From NCBI RefSeq assembly GCF_039822265.1, contig NZ_JBAJEX010000003.1:62001-126000 (forward strand): a DNA stretch of 64,000 nt, written 5' to 3'. The notes under the pieces were generated by a model. It saw only the letters and a list, made by a program, of their open reading frames with translations. It did no database searches and had not been told where the DNA came from. The DNA is from Thiobacter sp. AK1. Lineage in GTDB: Bacteria; Pseudomonadota; Gammaproteobacteria; Burkholderiales; Thiobacteraceae. A program made the translations under genes and the position numbers. Shown here one piece after another: positions 36,765-48,361 of this stretch. Position 1 is the stretch's first letter, and every line of letters begins with the position of its first letter.

Positions 36765-37826
36765 TCAAAGGCAGGTCGCTAGGCTGTGCAGGAATCGGCC
36801 GTTTTCCTCGGGCGTGCCCACGGTCACCCGCAGGCAGCCCGCAAGCATGGGGTGGGCCCGGTTCAGGTTCTTTATCAGGATGCCCTGTCGCTTCAAGCCT
36901 TCGAAAGTCCGCTCCGCATCCGGCACGCGGAACAGGATGAAATTCGCATCGCTGGGGTAGGGCTCAACGCCCGGCAGGGCTTTCAGGGCGCGGAACAGTT
37001 CCCCGCGCGCCTCGCGAATACATGCCGCTTGCTCTTCGAGCACCGCCATCGCCCCCAGCACCCGCTCCGCCACCACCTGGGTGAGGGCGTTGACATTATA
37101 CGGCAAGCGCAGCTTGCCAAGCTCCGCAAGCCAGGCGCGCGCGCCCACCAGAAACCCTAGGCGCAGACCCGCCAGCCCCAGCTTGGACAGGGTGCGCATC
37201 ACCAGCAGATTCGGGTAGTCGGCCAAGCGCGGCAGCACGCTTTTGCGGGCGAAAACGTGGTAGGCCTCGTCCACCACCACCAGCCCCGGCGCCGCGGCCA
37301 GGATTTCCAGCAGGGTCGCCTCGTCGAACAAATTGCCGGTGGGATTGTTGGGATAGGCGATGAACACCAGCGCCGGCTGGTGGGTGCGGATGGCCGCCAG
37401 GGTCGCCTCCCGGTCGAGGCGAAAGTCCGGTTTGAGGGGCACGCCCACGTAACGCAAGCCGGCAAAGGTGGCGATCATGCGGTACATGACGAAGGACGGC
37501 TCCAGGCCGAGCACAATCGCACCCGGCCGCGCCACCGCGAAGGCGAGGATCTGGATGAGCTCGTCGGAACCATTGCCCAATAGGATGTCCCACTCGGGCC
37601 CAATACCCATAGTCTGTCTGAGCCGCGCCTTGAGTCGCACCGCTTCCGCGTCCGGATAGCGGTTGATGTCGGTGTGCGCCACAAGCTGCGCGATTTCCGC
37701 ACGCAGCGCCTCCGGCAACGGGTAGGGGTTCTCCATCGCGTCCAGCTTCACGTAGCCGGTGGCCTCCGGCACGTGGTAGGGGGTTAGCGCGCGGATTTCG
37801 TCGCGTATGAGTTGGTCGGGGTTCAT
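36765..37826 (-). CDS. hisC: Histidinol-phosphate aminotransferase
   Basis: This ~353-residue type I PLP aminotransferase has [45 protein letters not shown] and the PLP-lysine motif [15 protein letters not shown]. The ATG at 37826 ([11 protein letters not shown]) is chosen; an ATG two codons earlier is equally possible. The longer frame upstream carries no conserved residues. It follows hisD by 67 bases. Confidence 0.96.
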   Translation of the reverse strand: MNPDQLIRDEIRALTPYHVPEATGYVKLDAMENPYPLPEALRAEIAQLVAHTDINRYPDAEAVRLKARLRQTMGIGPEWDILLGNGSDELIQILAFAVARPGAIVLGLEPSFVMYRMIATFAGLRYVGVPLKPDFRLDREATLAAIRTHQPALVFIAYPNNPTGNLFDEATLLEILAAAPGLVVVDEAYHVFARKSVLPRLADYPNLLVMRTLSKLGLAGLRLGFLVGARAWLAELGKLRLPYNVNALTQVVAERVLGAMAVLEEQAACIREARGELFRALKALPGVEPYPSDANFILFRVPDAERTFEGLKRQGILIKNLNRAHPMLAGCLRVTVGTPEENGRFLHSLATCL

Positions 37827-37893
37827 GGGCATATCCACGCCATAGGGGTCTCGCGCTTGGCCCCTGCCCGCCGGCCGGAGCGCGCGAGGCACG

Positions 37894-39198
37894 TCAACGA
37901 TGGGGAATCCGATATTCCGCCGACTTGGCATGGGCCTCTAGGCCCTCGCCATAGGCCAGGGTGGCAGCAATGCGGCCCAGGCTATGGGCTCCCTCGGGCG
38001 AAACCTGGATCAGGCTGGAACGTTTCTGGAAGTCATACACCCCCAGGGGGGAGGAAAAACGTGCAGTGCGCGAGGTAGGCAACACGTGGTTGGGACCCGC
38101 ACAGTAATCGCCCAAGGCTTCGCAGGTGTTGCGGCCCATGAAGATGGCGCCCGCGTGGCGAATTTTCTTCGCCCAGAATTCGGGCTCTGCCACGGATAGC
38201 TCCAGATGCTCGGGAGCGATGCGGTTGGCGAGGGCCACCGCCTCTTCCAGATCCCGCACATGGATCAAGGCACCCCGGCCTTCCAGCGACGCGGTGATCA
38301 CCTTCCGGCGTGGCATCTGCTCGAGCAGCCGTTCCATGCTGACCGCAACCCGGTCGATGAATTCGGCGTCCGGACACAGTAGGATGGACTGGGCGAGCTC
38401 GTCGTGCTCGGCCTGGGAGAAGAGATCCATGGCAATCCAGTCCGGCTCGGTCTTGCCGTCGCAGATCACCAGGATCTCCGAAGGCCCCGCCACCATGTCG
38501 ATGCCCACCACCCCGAACACGCGACGCTTAGCGGCGGCCACATAGGCATTGCCGGGGCCCACGATCTTGTCCACCTGGGGGATGGTCGCCGTGCCGTAGG
38601 CCAGCGCTCCCACTGCCTGCGCCCCGCCGATGGTGAACACCCGATTCACTCCGCACACCGCGGCGGCGGCCAGGACCAGGTCATTTACCACGCCGCCTGG
38701 CGTGGGAACCACCATGACCAGCTCCGCTACCCCGGCCACCTTGGCCGGAATGGCATTCATCAACACCGAGGACGGGTAGGCCGCCTTGCCGCCCGGCACG
38801 TACAGGCCGACGCGATCCAGAGGCGTGACCTGCTGGCCCAGCACGGTGCCGTCCGGTTCGGTATAGGTCCAGGACTGCAGCACTTGGCGCTCGTGGTAGG
38901 CGCGCACCCGGTCGGCAGCCACCACTAGGGCATCGTGCACGTCCGGATCCAGCCCCGCGAGCGCCTGGGTCAGACGCACCTTGGGCAGTTCCAGGGCGGC
39001 CACGGAGGGCGCATCGAGCCGGTCGAACTGGCGCGTGTAGTCCAGCACGGCGGCATCCCCCCGGCGCTTGACGTCCTCCAGGATACGGGCAACGCTGGCT
39101 TCGATGGCGGCATCCTGGGCCCCTTCGAAGGCAAGCAGCTGTGAAAACCGTGCCTCGAAATCGGCATCGGCAGTGGCCAGACGGCGCAGTTTCAACAT
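37894..39198 (-). CDS. hisD: Histidinol dehydrogenase
   Basis: This 434-residue enzyme performs the last two oxidation steps to histidine. It shows [38 protein letters not shown], the zinc-site region [16 protein letters not shown], and [20 protein letters not shown]. It overlaps hisG by seven bases, so the two are coupled. Confidence 0.97.
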   Translation of the reverse strand: MLKLRRLATADADFEARFSQLLAFEGAQDAAIEASVARILEDVKRRGDAAVLDYTRQFDRLDAPSVAALELPKVRLTQALAGLDPDVHDALVVAADRVRAYHERQVLQSWTYTEPDGTVLGQQVTPLDRVGLYVPGGKAAYPSSVLMNAIPAKVAGVAELVMVVPTPGGVVNDLVLAAAAVCGVNRVFTIGGAQAVGALAYGTATIPQVDKIVGPGNAYVAAAKRRVFGVVGIDMVAGPSEILVICDGKTEPDWIAMDLFSQAEHDELAQSILLCPDAEFIDRVAVSMERLLEQMPRRKVITASLEGRGALIHVRDLEEAVALANRIAPEHLELSVAEPEFWAKKIRHAGAIFMGRNTCEALGDYCAGPNHVLPTSRTARFSSPLGVYDFQKRSSLIQVSPEGAHSLGRIAATLAYGEGLEAHAKSAEYRIPHR

Positions 39199-39845
39199 GG
39201 AGCATCTCCCACGGCCGCGGCGAACTGTTCGAGCAGAGGTTGGATCTGCCCGTACTTGAGTTTCAAAGCAGCCTGATTCACCACCAGCCGGGAGCTGATG
39301 GGCATGATCTCTTCTACCGCGACCAGGTTGTTGGCTTTCAGGGTGCCACCGGTGGAGACGAGATCGACGATGGCGTCGGCCAAGCCCACCAGGGGGGCGA
39401 GTTCCATGGAGCCGTAGAGCTTGATCAGATCCACATGCACGCCCTTGCCGGCGAAATGCTCGCGTGCGGTCTTCACATACTTGGTCGCCACGCGCAGACG
39501 CGCCCCCTGGCGCACCCGTCCGGCATAGTCGAACCCTTCAGGCGCCGCCACCATCATGCGGCAGCGGCCGATCTTAAGATCCAGCGGCTGGTACAGCCCG
39601 GTGCCGCCATGCTCCAGCAACACGTCGCGGCCCGCAATGCCCAGATCGGCGCCCCCGTGCTGCACATAGGTGGGCACATCGGTGGCGCGCACGATGATGA
39701 GTCGCACATCGGGCCGGTTGGTGCCGATGATGAGCTTGCGCGAGGACTCCGGATCCTCCAGCGGCTGAAGTCCCGCAGCCTTTAGAAGCGGCGTAGTTTC
39801 CTCGAAAATCCGGCCCTTGGACAGGGCAATGGTAATCCCAGACAC
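39192..39845 (-). CDS. hisG: ATP phosphoribosyltransferase, short form
   Basis: This 217-residue protein is the short-form His[35 protein letters not shown], and the PRPP-binding stretch [15 protein letters not shown]. It catalyses the committed step of histidine synthesis. The short form lacks the C-terminal regulatory domain and needs the HisZ subunit, for which no gene is present in this window. hisG leads the his operon here. The 174-base gap upstream, before the divergent sulfatase-like gene, holds a plausible AT-rich stretch near 39870 but no promoter I can defend. Confidence 0.95.
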   Translation of the reverse strand: MSGITIALSKGRIFEETTPLLKAAGLQPLEDPESSRKLIIGTNRPDVRLIIVRATDVPTYVQHGGADLGIAGRDVLLEHGGTGLYQPLDLKIGRCRMMVAAPEGFDYAGRVRQGARLRVATKYVKTAREHFAGKGVHVDLIKLYGSMELAPLVGLADAIVDLVSTGGTLKANNLVAVEEIMPISSRLVVNQAALKLKYGQIQPLLEQFAAAVGDAPC

Positions 39846-40019
39846 GGCGGGCTTTCGCGCAAAATTGTGATTTTACTGGATCCCTGTAGTTTCGCCTAAG
39901 TTCCGGTTCCGGATCTGCCGGCTCCCCCCCTGCGAGCCCCTGTTGCCCCAGCCGAGCCAAGCCAGGGTTGAATAGCCAGCCCCGGTTTGTAGCGCAGGCG
40001 CCCGTTGACATACCATGAC

Positions 40020-41987
40020 ATGTTTTCCGCAGACGAATTCAGCATGCGCAAAGAACGCCTACCCCCACGCCTGGTGCCGGTCTTAGCCCTCGTCGCCAGT
40101 TCGATCACCATCGCCATGATCACCCGCATCGCGCTGATGCTGCGGCCAGAGGTGGGGCTACCCTCGGGCCTGACGCCCTATCTGCAGATTTTTGGCTTTG
40201 GCCTGTTGTTTGACCTCGCCGCGGCAATTTACTTCGTGACGCCGGTGTTCGTAATGCTCGCCCTGGTGCCTGACCGCTTCGCGCGCTGGCACGTCTGGCG
40301 TGCCATGGTCATGCTGGCGCTGGCCGTTTTGACCTTCGTGCTGCTGCTCACCGCGGTGTCCGAGTGGTTTTTCTGGGAAGAATTTGGAGCGCGCTTCAAC
40401 TTCATCGCCGTTGACTACCTCATCTACTCCCAGGAAGTTCTGGGCAACATTCGCGAAAGCTACCCGGTGGGCAGAATCATGCTCGGGCTGGCGCTGGCTG
40501 CGGTGTTGTGGTGGGTTCCCTTCGCGCGCCGGATTTATGCCTTGGCCGGCAGGCCCTGGGCCTGGCAATCTCGGCTGGCTTGGTTTGTGGGCTGGAGCAC
40601 GCTGCTGGCGGGCCTCATCATGGGGCTAAACGGTGACCTGAAAAACCAGAGCAGCAGCGATTCGGTCAACGAGCTGGCTGGCAACGGAATCTATGCCTTC
40701 TTTGCTGCCGCGCGCGCAAACGAACTCGACTTCGAACGTTTTTATGCCACCCTGCCGGAAAAGGAGGCCTTCGCCACGACGCGCCGCCTGCTCATGGAAG
40801 ATGGCGGCAGCTGGCGAGCCGATCAACCGGCCGGCGGGCTTGAGCGTCATATCGCTGGCAGTGGCCGGTCTAGGCGCCTCAATGTCGTGCTGGTGAGTAT
40901 CGAGAGCATGGGTGCGGAGTTTCTCGGTGCTTATGGCGACCCGCGCGGGTTGACGCCGGTAATGGATCGCCTGGCTAAGGATAGCCTGTGGTTTTCCAAC
41001 GTCTACGCCACTGGCAATCGCACGGTGCGTGGACTTGAGGCGCTGTCCCTGAGCCTGCCGCCGACGCCTGGCCAGTCCATCGTGCGCCGGCCCAGGAACG
41101 AGCACTTGTTCTCCCTTGGAAGCCTCCTAGGGGAATTCGGCTACCAGGTGTACTTCGCCTACGGTGGGTATGGCTATTTCGACAACATGAACGCCTTTTT
41201 CGGCGCCAACGGCTACCAGATCATCGACCGCACGGACATCCCGAAGCACGAGATCGGCTTCGCCAACATCTGGGGGGTGGCCGATGAATACCTGTTCGAC
41301 CACGTCATCCAGAAGATGGACCACGTCTTGGAGAACACGCCGCCGGGGGCGCCCGCTCGCCCTTTCTTCGTTCACATCATGACCACCAGCAATCACCGGC
41401 CCTATACCTATCCTGCCGGCCGCATCGACATTCCCCCCGGCTCCGGGCGCGAAGGCGCAGTGAAATATGCTGACTACGCAATCGGCCATCTGCTCGCACA
41501 AGCACGCAAACATTCCTGGTACGACGACACCCTGTTCGTGATCACCGCCGATCACGGCGCCAATGCCCGCGGTACCGTCAACATCCCGGTGGACAAGTAC
41601 CGGATTCCCGTGTTTTTCTACTCACCGAAGCACATCTCGCCGCAGCGGATCGACCGCTTGATGTCGCAGATCGACATCGTGCCGACCCTACTGGGCGTGC
41701 TGGGTCTGGACTACGACAGCAAGTTTTTCGGGCGGGATGTCCTCCACGCGCCGCCCTCCGCTGACCGCGCCTACGTCGCCAATTACCAGACGCTGGGCTA
41801 CATCAAGAACGGCCGTATGGTGGTGCTGCGACCCAAGCGCAAGGTGGACGTGTTTGAGCTCGACGAGCGGAATCTACCGAGGAGCCGAGTCGAAGACGCC
41901 GACCTCGCCCGAGAAGCGATCGCCTGCTATCAAACCGCAGCCTATGTGTTTCGCCACGGCCTCTATGCCGCGCGCTCCCGTCCCTAG
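40020..41987 (+). CDS. LtaS/MdoB-type membrane sulfatase-fold phosphotransferase
   Basis: This ~655-residue protein has five hydrophobic segments in its first ~200 residues and a periplasmic alkaline-phosphatase/sulfatase domain. The domain has VLVSIESMGAEFLG (metal ligand Glu), the nucleophile region YATGNRTVRGLEAL (Thr), and the metal motif TADHGANARG. This is the pattern of lipoteichoic acid synthase and of the phosphoglycerol transferases that modify osmoregulated glucans or lipid A. The start is uncertain: ATG 40020 and ATG 40044 are both possible and neither has a Shine-Dalgarno. It is the only plus-strand gene within the mla-his-tat run and converges with murA 41 bases away. Confidence 0.87.
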   Translation: MFSADEFSMRKERLPPRLVPVLALVASSITIAMITRIALMLRPEVGLPSGLTPYLQIFGFGLLFDLAAAIYFVTPVFVMLALVPDRFARWHVWRAMVMLALAVLTFVLLLTAVSEWFFWEEFGARFNFIAVDYLIYSQEVLGNIRESYPVGRIMLGLALAAVLWWVPFARRIYALAGRPWAWQSRLAWFVGWSTLLAGLIMGLNGDLKNQSSSDSVNELAGNGIYAFFAAARANELDFERFYATLPEKEAFATTRRLLMEDGGSWRADQPAGGLERHIAGSGRSRRLNVVLVSIESMGAEFLGAYGDPRGLTPVMDRLAKDSLWFSNVYATGNRTVRGLEALSLSLPPTPGQSIVRRPRNEHLFSLGSLLGEFGYQVYFAYGGYGYFDNMNAFFGANGYQIIDRTDIPKHEIGFANIWGVADEYLFDHVIQKMDHVLENTPPGAPARPFFVHIMTTSNHRPYTYPAGRIDIPPGSGREGAVKYADYAIGHLLAQARKHSWYDDTLFVITADHGANARGTVNIPVDKYRIPVFFYSPKHISPQRIDRLMSQIDIVPTLLGVLGLDYDSKFFGRDVLHAPPSADRAYVANYQTLGYIKNGRMVVLRPKRKVDVFELDERNLPRSRVEDADLAREAIACYQTAAYVFRHGLYAARSRP

Positions 41988-42028
41988 AGCGCGGCCGGAA
42001 TCGTGCGGCGGGCCGCTTGCGTTATCGT

Positions 42029-43345
<1,317 letters not shown>

Positions 43346-43393
43346 TCACGCGTCGCAATCGTCTGGGCGCCGCAGCGCTGGTGCCGAAATTTG

Positions 43394-43630
43394 CTAGCGC
43401 TTCGCCCAGTCCTCGGGCGTGAAAGTCTTCATGGAGAGGGCGTGGATTTCCTCGCGCATGCGATCGCCCAGCGCGGCATACACGGCCTGGTGCTGCTGCA
43501 CCATGCTCTTGCCGCGGAAGACGGGGCTGACGATCACCGCCTCGAAATGCTGGCCATCACCGCGCACCTCAACGTGGTCGCAGGGCAGGCCCTGGCGGAT
43601 GTAGTGCTCGATCTGTTCCGGAGTCACCAT
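43394..43630 (-). CDS. ibaG: BolA-family protein IbaG
   Basis: This 78-residue protein has the BolA fold: IRQGLPCDHVEVRGDGQHFEAVIVSP, KSMVQQHQAVYAAL and a C-terminal ALSMKTFTPEDW. IbaG (YrbA) lies next to murA in E. coli too and partners with monothiol glutaredoxins in Fe-S handling. Here it lies between the ABC exporter permease (four bases away) and murA (99 bases). Confidence 0.93.
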   Translation of the reverse strand: MVTPEQIEHYIRQGLPCDHVEVRGDGQHFEAVIVSPVFRGKSMVQQHQAVYAALGDRMREEIHALSMKTFTPEDWAKR

Positions 43631-43634
43631 AGCG

Positions 43635-44387
43635 TCAGTAGCGGAGCTTGTAGCCGGACCTGAGTAGTTGCAAAGTGGCCAATGATAAGGCCAAACAGGC
43701 CAAGGTCACAATGAATAGGCTGCGCGCCGGAGGCACGTCGGACAGGCCGAAGAAGCCATAGCGAAAGCCGTCGATCATGTAGAAGAACGGATTGAAATGG
43801 GAGGCTGCCTGCCAGAAGGGCGGCAGGGAATGGATGGAATAAAACACGCCCGCGAGAAAAGTCAGGGGCATGATGAGGAAGTTCTGGAAGCCCGCCATCT
43901 GGTCGAACTTTTCGGCCCAGATGCCCGCCACCACGCCCAACGCTCCCATCAGGGCGCTGCCCAGCAGAGCAAAGCCCAGGGCCCATGCAGGATGCCGTAG
44001 CGGCACGGGGGTAAACCACACCGCCACCAGCAGCACGCCCATACCCACCACCATGCCACGCACCATGGACGCCGCGACGTAAGCGAGAAAAAACTCCCGG
44101 TAGGAAATGGGTGGCAACAGCACGAACACGATGTTGCCGGTGATCTTGGACTGGATAAGACTGGAAGAGCTGTTGGCGAAGGCATTCTGCAGCACCGACA
44201 TCATGACCAGGCCAGGAATCAGAAATGCCGTATAGGGCACACCAGGATAGACCTCGTGGCGGGACAGGACATGGGAAAAAATCAGCAAGTAAAGCAGCGC
44301 CGTGATGATGGGCGCCAGGATGGTCTGCAGCGAAACCTTCCAGAAGCGCAGCAACTCCTTGTAGAACAGGGTGAGGAAGGAGGTCAT
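43635..44387 (-). CDS. ABC-2-type transporter permease (YadH-like)
   Basis: This 250-residue protein has six membrane segments and the ABC-2 pattern: FLTLFYKELLRFWKVSLQTILAPI, an NIVFVLLPPISYREFFLAYV region and FLAGVFYSIHSLPPFW. It is encoded with an ATGA overlap after its ATPase. Such YadGH pairs neighbour the Mla genes in many betaproteobacteria; the substrate is unknown. Confidence 0.9.
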   Translation of the reverse strand: MTSFLTLFYKELLRFWKVSLQTILAPIITALLYLLIFSHVLSRHEVYPGVPYTAFLIPGLVMMSVLQNAFANSSSSLIQSKITGNIVFVLLPPISYREFFLAYVAASMVRGMVVGMGVLLVAVWFTPVPLRHPAWALGFALLGSALMGALGVVAGIWAEKFDQMAGFQNFLIMPLTFLAGVFYSIHSLPPFWQAASHFNPFFYMIDGFRYGFFGLSDVPPARSLFIVTLACLALSLATLQLLRSGYKLRY

Positions 44388-45292
44388 GGCTGGCTTTGCA
44401 TCAAGTGGATGAACACTTCCTCCAGATCCGGCTTCACCAGGTCGAGATCGGCTATTACGGCCCCCTGCGTGCGCAGCAGGCACAGCAAGTTTTCCAGCTC
44501 GGCCATGTCGTTCAAGCGCAGCGTATAGCGGTCACCGCTGGCGACAACCTTTCCTTGCAGCTCCGGCGGCAGGCGCCCCTCGCGCAGAGTGAAGCTCGCG
44601 TATTTCTCGGTAAAACGAGAAAGCAGGTTTTGCTTTGTGTCGAGGGCGATGATGCGACCCTGCTTGAGCATGGCGATGCGGTTGCACAGGGCCTCCGCCT
44701 CTTCCAGGTAGTGGGTGGTGAGCAAGACGGTGTGGCCTTCGCGATTGAGCATCTGGATGAACTGCCACAAGCTCTGGCGCAGCTCCACGTCGACGCCGGC
44801 GGTGGGCTCATCGAGGATGATCACCGGCGGCTTGTGCACCAGCGCCTGCGCCACCAGCACGCGCCGCTTCATGCCCCCCGAAAGTTTGCGCATGTTGGTG
44901 TCCGCCTTGTCCGCAAGGCCAAGCCCGTCAAGCAGGGCGTCGATCCAGGCATGGTTGTCGCGCAAGCCGAAATAGCCAGACTGGATTTCCAGCGTCTCAC
45001 GCACGGTGAAGAAGGGATCGAATACCAGTTCTTGAGGCACGACGCCCAGCGCCCGGCGTGCGGCGCGGTAATCGCGCACCACGTCATGGCCCATGACGCG
45101 CGCACTGCCCAGGGTGGCACGCGCAAGCCCCGCCACGATGTTGATCAAAGTGGATTTGCCAGCGCCGTTGGGCCCCAGCAGGGCGAAGAATTCGCCGGCC
45201 TCCACGGTGAGATCCACGCCACGCAAGGCGTGCAGTTCACCAAAGCGCTTGTGGACCGCGCGCACCTCCAGCGCAGGGGGGCTGCCGCTCAT
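44384..45292 (-). CDS. ABC transporter ATP-binding protein (YadG-like)
   Basis: This 302-residue ATPase has Walker A GPNGAGKST, signature LSGGMKRR and Walker B VIILDEPTAGVD followed by LTTHYLEEAEAL. A C-terminal extension (about 220-302) is typical of ABC-2 exporters. It overlaps mlaB by four bases upstream and the permease by four bases downstream, so the three are coupled. Confidence 0.94.
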   Translation of the reverse strand: MSGSPPALEVRAVHKRFGELHALRGVDLTVEAGEFFALLGPNGAGKSTLINIVAGLARATLGSARVMGHDVVRDYRAARRALGVVPQELVFDPFFTVRETLEIQSGYFGLRDNHAWIDALLDGLGLADKADTNMRKLSGGMKRRVLVAQALVHKPPVIILDEPTAGVDVELRQSLWQFIQMLNREGHTVLLTTHYLEEAEALCNRIAMLKQGRIIALDTKQNLLSRFTEKYASFTLREGRLPPELQGKVVASGDRYTLRLNDMAELENLLCLLRTQGAVIADLDLVKPDLEEVFIHLMQSQP

Positions 45293-45579
45293 GCCTCCTC
45301 GGGCAACAGTTCAGTCACGCCGTAGAGGACAGCCAGGCTCTTGAGACTCGCGGGAAGATGGGCGAAGCGCAGGCGGCGGCCCAGCCGCGCCGCCTGCCGC
45401 TGCCACTCCAAAAGCAGGCTCACCGCGGCGGAATCCACGTCGGTGACCTCGGCGAGATCCACCAAGGTGACCTCGGGCGCGAGCAGGGCAGCGCCTTGCG
45501 CCAGCAGCGCGCGCGCATTGGATATGTGGATGGGGCCGCTGACTGTCAGCCGGTCCCCTTCCCGGCGGATGGCACTCAT
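45289..45579 (-). CDS. mlaB: STAS-domain protein MlaB
   Basis: This 96-residue STAS-domain protein has ISNARALLAQGAALL, then VTLVDLAEVTDVDSAAVSLLLEW and a helix in SLAVLYGVTELL. MlaB is the small cytosolic subunit that stimulates the MlaFE lipid transporter. It starts at the base where mlaC stops (TGATG) and overlaps the next ATPase gene by four. Confidence 0.9.
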   Translation of the reverse strand: MSAIRREGDRLTVSGPIHISNARALLAQGAALLAPEVTLVDLAEVTDVDSAAVSLLLEWQRQAARLGRRLRFAHLPASLKSLAVLYGVTELLPEEA

Positions 45580-46205
45580 CAGTTCTTCCGGGTAGCCGGC
45601 TGGCCGACCTGGGCATTCTTCTCCGCCAGGGCATGGATCAGCCGCTCGATGCCGCCCTGCTGGATTTCCTGAGCGAAGCTGGAACGGTAGTTCACCACCA
45701 GGCTCACCCCTTCCACCGTGATGTCATAGACCTTCCAGCCATCCGCCGTCTTCACCATCTGGTAATCGATGGGGATGGGCTGCCGGCCTGGCTCGATGAC
45801 CACGGTCTTGACCGTCACGTCGGTATCGTTGGGACCGACGCGCAGCGGCTTGTATTCGATGGTCTGGTTCTTGTAGTTGGCAAGCGACATGGCATAGGTG
45901 CGCACCAGCAGATCGCGGAATTCCTTCGTAAGCCGCTGCTGCTGTTCCGGCGTCGCCTCGCGCCAGTAGCGCCCCACGGCGAGACGCGTCATGCGGGTGA
46001 AATCGAAATGGGGCAGCACCTTGGCATCCACCAGGGCATAGATCTTTTTCTGGTCGCCCTTCTGGATGTCCTTGTCGGACTTGATGATGTTCATCACCTC
46101 GCTGGCCACCGATTTTACGAGTTCATCCGGCGGCAGGGTGTTGGCGCTGGCCATGAACGGCAGGGCGGCAAAAAACAGGGCAAGATAGGCGAGCAGTTTT
46201 TTCAT
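45579..46205 (-). CDS. mlaC: Periplasmic phospholipid-binding protein MlaC
   Basis: This 208-residue protein has a signal peptide (KLLAYLALFFAALPFMASA) and a Ttg2D/MlaC domain with FDFTRMTRLAVGRYWREATPEQQ, FRDLLVRTYAMSLANYKNQ and a WKVYDITVEGVSLVVNYRSSF strand. It shuttles phospholipids between the inner and outer membrane. mlaD lies 36 bases upstream and mlaB follows directly. Confidence 0.95.
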   Translation of the reverse strand: MKKLLAYLALFFAALPFMASANTLPPDELVKSVASEVMNIIKSDKDIQKGDQKKIYALVDAKVLPHFDFTRMTRLAVGRYWREATPEQQQRLTKEFRDLLVRTYAMSLANYKNQTIEYKPLRVGPNDTDVTVKTVVIEPGRQPIPIDYQMVKTADGWKVYDITVEGVSLVVNYRSSFAQEIQQGGIERLIHALAEKNAQVGQPATRKN

Positions 46206-46241
46206 GCAATGGTCCTCTCTACAAGGCCCGTTGGGCCGAAT

Positions 46242-46712
46242 TCACTTGGTGCCCTCTCCTTCGGCCGCCTTGCTGTAGAGGAACTGGCCGATCAGGTTTT
46301 CCAGCACCATCGCGGACTGGGTCTTGGCGACCTTGTCGCCGTCCTTGAGATTCTCGGCATCCCCGCCCGGGTCGAGCCCGATGTACTGCTCGCCCAACAG
46401 GCCGGAGGTGAGGATCTTGGCGAAAGTGTCCTTGGGGAACTGGTAGCGCTTGTCCACGTTGAAGGTAACGCGAGCGCGGAAGGTCTGGTTGTCGAACTGG
46501 ATGTCGGCGACCCGCCCCACCACCACGCCGGCGCTCTTCACCGGCGCGCGCACCTTGAGCCCGCCGATGTTCTCGAATTCCGCCCAAAGGCGATAAGTCT
46601 CGTTGTTGTTGAAAGTGCCCAGGTTGCCGACCTTGAAGGCCAACACCAGAAGCGCCGCCATGCCAGCGACCACGAAGGCGCCCACCCAGAGGTCCATCGT
46701 CGTGCGTTCCAT
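46242..46712 (-). CDS. mlaD: MCE-domain protein MlaD
   Basis: This 156-residue protein has one N-terminal membrane helix (LWVGAFVVAGMAALLVLAF) and an MCE domain with YRLWAEFENIGGLKVRAPVKSAGVVVGRV, LTSGLLGEQYIGLDPGGD and a C-terminal helix. It forms the hexameric ring of the MlaFEDB transporter. It lies five bases after mlaE. Confidence 0.96.
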   Translation of the reverse strand: MERTTMDLWVGAFVVAGMAALLVLAFKVGNLGTFNNNETYRLWAEFENIGGLKVRAPVKSAGVVVGRVADIQFDNQTFRARVTFNVDKRYQFPKDTFAKILTSGLLGEQYIGLDPGGDAENLKDGDKVAKTQSAMVLENLIGQFLYSKAAEGEGTK

Positions 46713-46717
46713 TACGC

Positions 46718-47512
46718 CTATACTCCCCGAAACATGAATGCGGTCAATACGAAATCCAGCGCCAGCACGGCCAGCGAAGAGGTCACCACGGTGCGGGTGG
46801 TGGCATGGGACACCCCTTCCGCCGTGGGCGGCGCATCATAGCCCTCGAACAGGGCGATGGCGGTCACGGCGATGCCAAATACGACGCTCTTGATCACGCC
46901 GTTGACGATGTCTTCACGGAAATCCACTGCCGCCTGCATCTGCGACCAGAACTGCCCCTCGTCCACGCCGATCAACACCACGCCCACCAGATAGCCGCCG
47001 AAGACGCCGATGGCGGAAAACAGGGCAGCCAGAAGCGGCATGGAAATCACCCCGCCCCAGAAGCGCGGTGCCACCACCCGCGCAATGGGGTCCACCGCCA
47101 TCATTTCCATCGCCGAGAGTTGCTCGGTGGCCTTCATCAAGCCGATTTCCGCCGTGATGGCGGAGCCCGCGCGGCTGGCAAACAGGAGCGCGGCCAGCAC
47201 TGGCCCCAGCTCCCGCACCAGGGACAGGGCCACCAGCGTGCCCAGGGCCGATTCAGACCCGTACTTTTGCAACGTCTCGTAGCCCTGTAGCCCGAGCACC
47301 ATGCCCACGAACAGGCCAGACACCAAGATGATGATCAGGGAGAGCACGCCGCTGAAGTAGATCTCCTTGATGGTGAGATGAAAGCGCCGGAAACTCGCGC
47401 CGGAATGAAGCAGGGTGGCCAGGAAGAAGCGCGCCGCGTAGCCCATGCGCCAGACCGCATCCACCACGCGATGGCCGATGGCCCGCACCGCGGCCAGCAA
47501 GCGCTCAGCCAT
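46718..47512 (-). CDS. mlaE: MlaE-type lipid transporter permease
   Basis: This 264-residue permease has the MlaE (DUF140) pattern: [67 protein letters not shown], and a C-terminal [10 protein letters not shown] helix. It overlaps the end of mlaF by eight bases. The ATG at 47512 is preferred over the longer frame, which would lie inside mlaF. Confidence 0.95.
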   Translation of the reverse strand: MAERLLAAVRAIGHRVVDAVWRMGYAARFFLATLLHSGASFRRFHLTIKEIYFSGVLSLIIILVSGLFVGMVLGLQGYETLQKYGSESALGTLVALSLVRELGPVLAALLFASRAGSAITAEIGLMKATEQLSAMEMMAVDPIARVVAPRFWGGVISMPLLAALFSAIGVFGGYLVGVVLIGVDEGQFWSQMQAAVDFREDIVNGVIKSVVFGIAVTAIALFEGYDAPPTAEGVSHATTRTVVTSSLAVLALDFVLTAFMFRGV

Positions 47513-48317
47513 GGGCCGCCTCCAGTCCCAGATCGGCCCGGTAGGGCGGCGCCGGATAGTGATAGGCCATCGGCCCGTCGATCTCGCCATGCACGAACTG
47601 ATGCACGAAGGGCGTATCGGAGTTGCGGATCTCCTCCGGCGTGCCCTTGGCGATCACCACACCATCGGCCATGAAGTAGATGTAATCCACGATCTGCAAC
47701 GACTCCTGAACGTCATGGGTGACGATGATGGAAGTGGCGCCCAGGGCATCGTTCAAGCGGCGTACCAGATTGCCGATCACGCTCATGGCGATGGGATCGA
47801 GGCCCGTAAACGGTTCGTCATACATGATCAGCATAGGGTCGAGGGCGATCGCCCGCGCCAGCGCCACTCGCCGCGCCATGCCCCCCGAAAGTTCCGCTGG
47901 CCGCATGTTCCACACGGCATGCAAGCCCACGGCGTGCAGCTTCATCATCACCAGATCGCGGATGAGCTCTTCCGGCAGGTCGGTGTGCTCGCGCATCTGG
48001 AAAGCCACGTTGTCGAACACGGTCATGTCCGTGAACAGGGCGCCGAACTGGAACAGCATACCCATGCGCCGGCGCAAGGCATAAATGCCTTCGCTGTCCA
48101 GCTCGCTGGTGACCTGGCCATCCACCACCACCTGGCCGCTAGTGGGAAAGATCTGCGCGCCGATCAGGCGCAAAAGCGTGGTCTTGCCACAACCGGACAG
48201 ACCCATGATGGCCACTACCTTGCCGCGCGGGATGCTCATGTTGATGCCCTTGAGCACCGGCCGCACGTCGTAGGTGAAATTCACGTCCCGGATTTCGATC
48301 AGGTTCTCGCAAGCCAT
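47505..48317 (-). CDS. mlaF: Lipid transporter ATPase MlaF
   Basis: This 270-residue ATPase has Walker [10 protein letters not shown], signature ELSGGMARR and Walker [14 protein letters not shown], with [11 protein letters not shown]. It drives MlaFEDB-mediated phospholipid transport that keeps the outer membrane asymmetric. It is the first gene of the mla-yadGH-ibaG-murA set. The ATG at 48317 gives the family start [14 protein letters not shown]; the longer frame upstream has no conserved content. Confidence 0.96.
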   Translation of the reverse strand: MACENLIEIRDVNFTYDVRPVLKGINMSIPRGKVVAIMGLSGCGKTTLLRLIGAQIFPTSGQVVVDGQVTSELDSEGIYALRRRMGMLFQFGALFTDMTVFDNVAFQMREHTDLPEELIRDLVMMKLHAVGLHAVWNMRPAELSGGMARRVALARAIALDPMLIMYDEPFTGLDPIAMSVIGNLVRRLNDALGATSIIVTHDVQESLQIVDYIYFMADGVVIAKGTPEEIRNSDTPFVHQFVHGEIDGPMAYHYPAPPYRADLGLEAAHG

Positions 48318-48361
48318 GGGGAAGCGCGCAAAAGTCGTTATTGTACTCAAAGCGCGGACGC

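Noticed and set aside
40005-40033. TTGACA at 40005 as a -35 box for the LtaS-like gene
   Set aside because: No -10-like hexamer lies 16-18 bases downstream, and the hexamer overlaps the likely start region.
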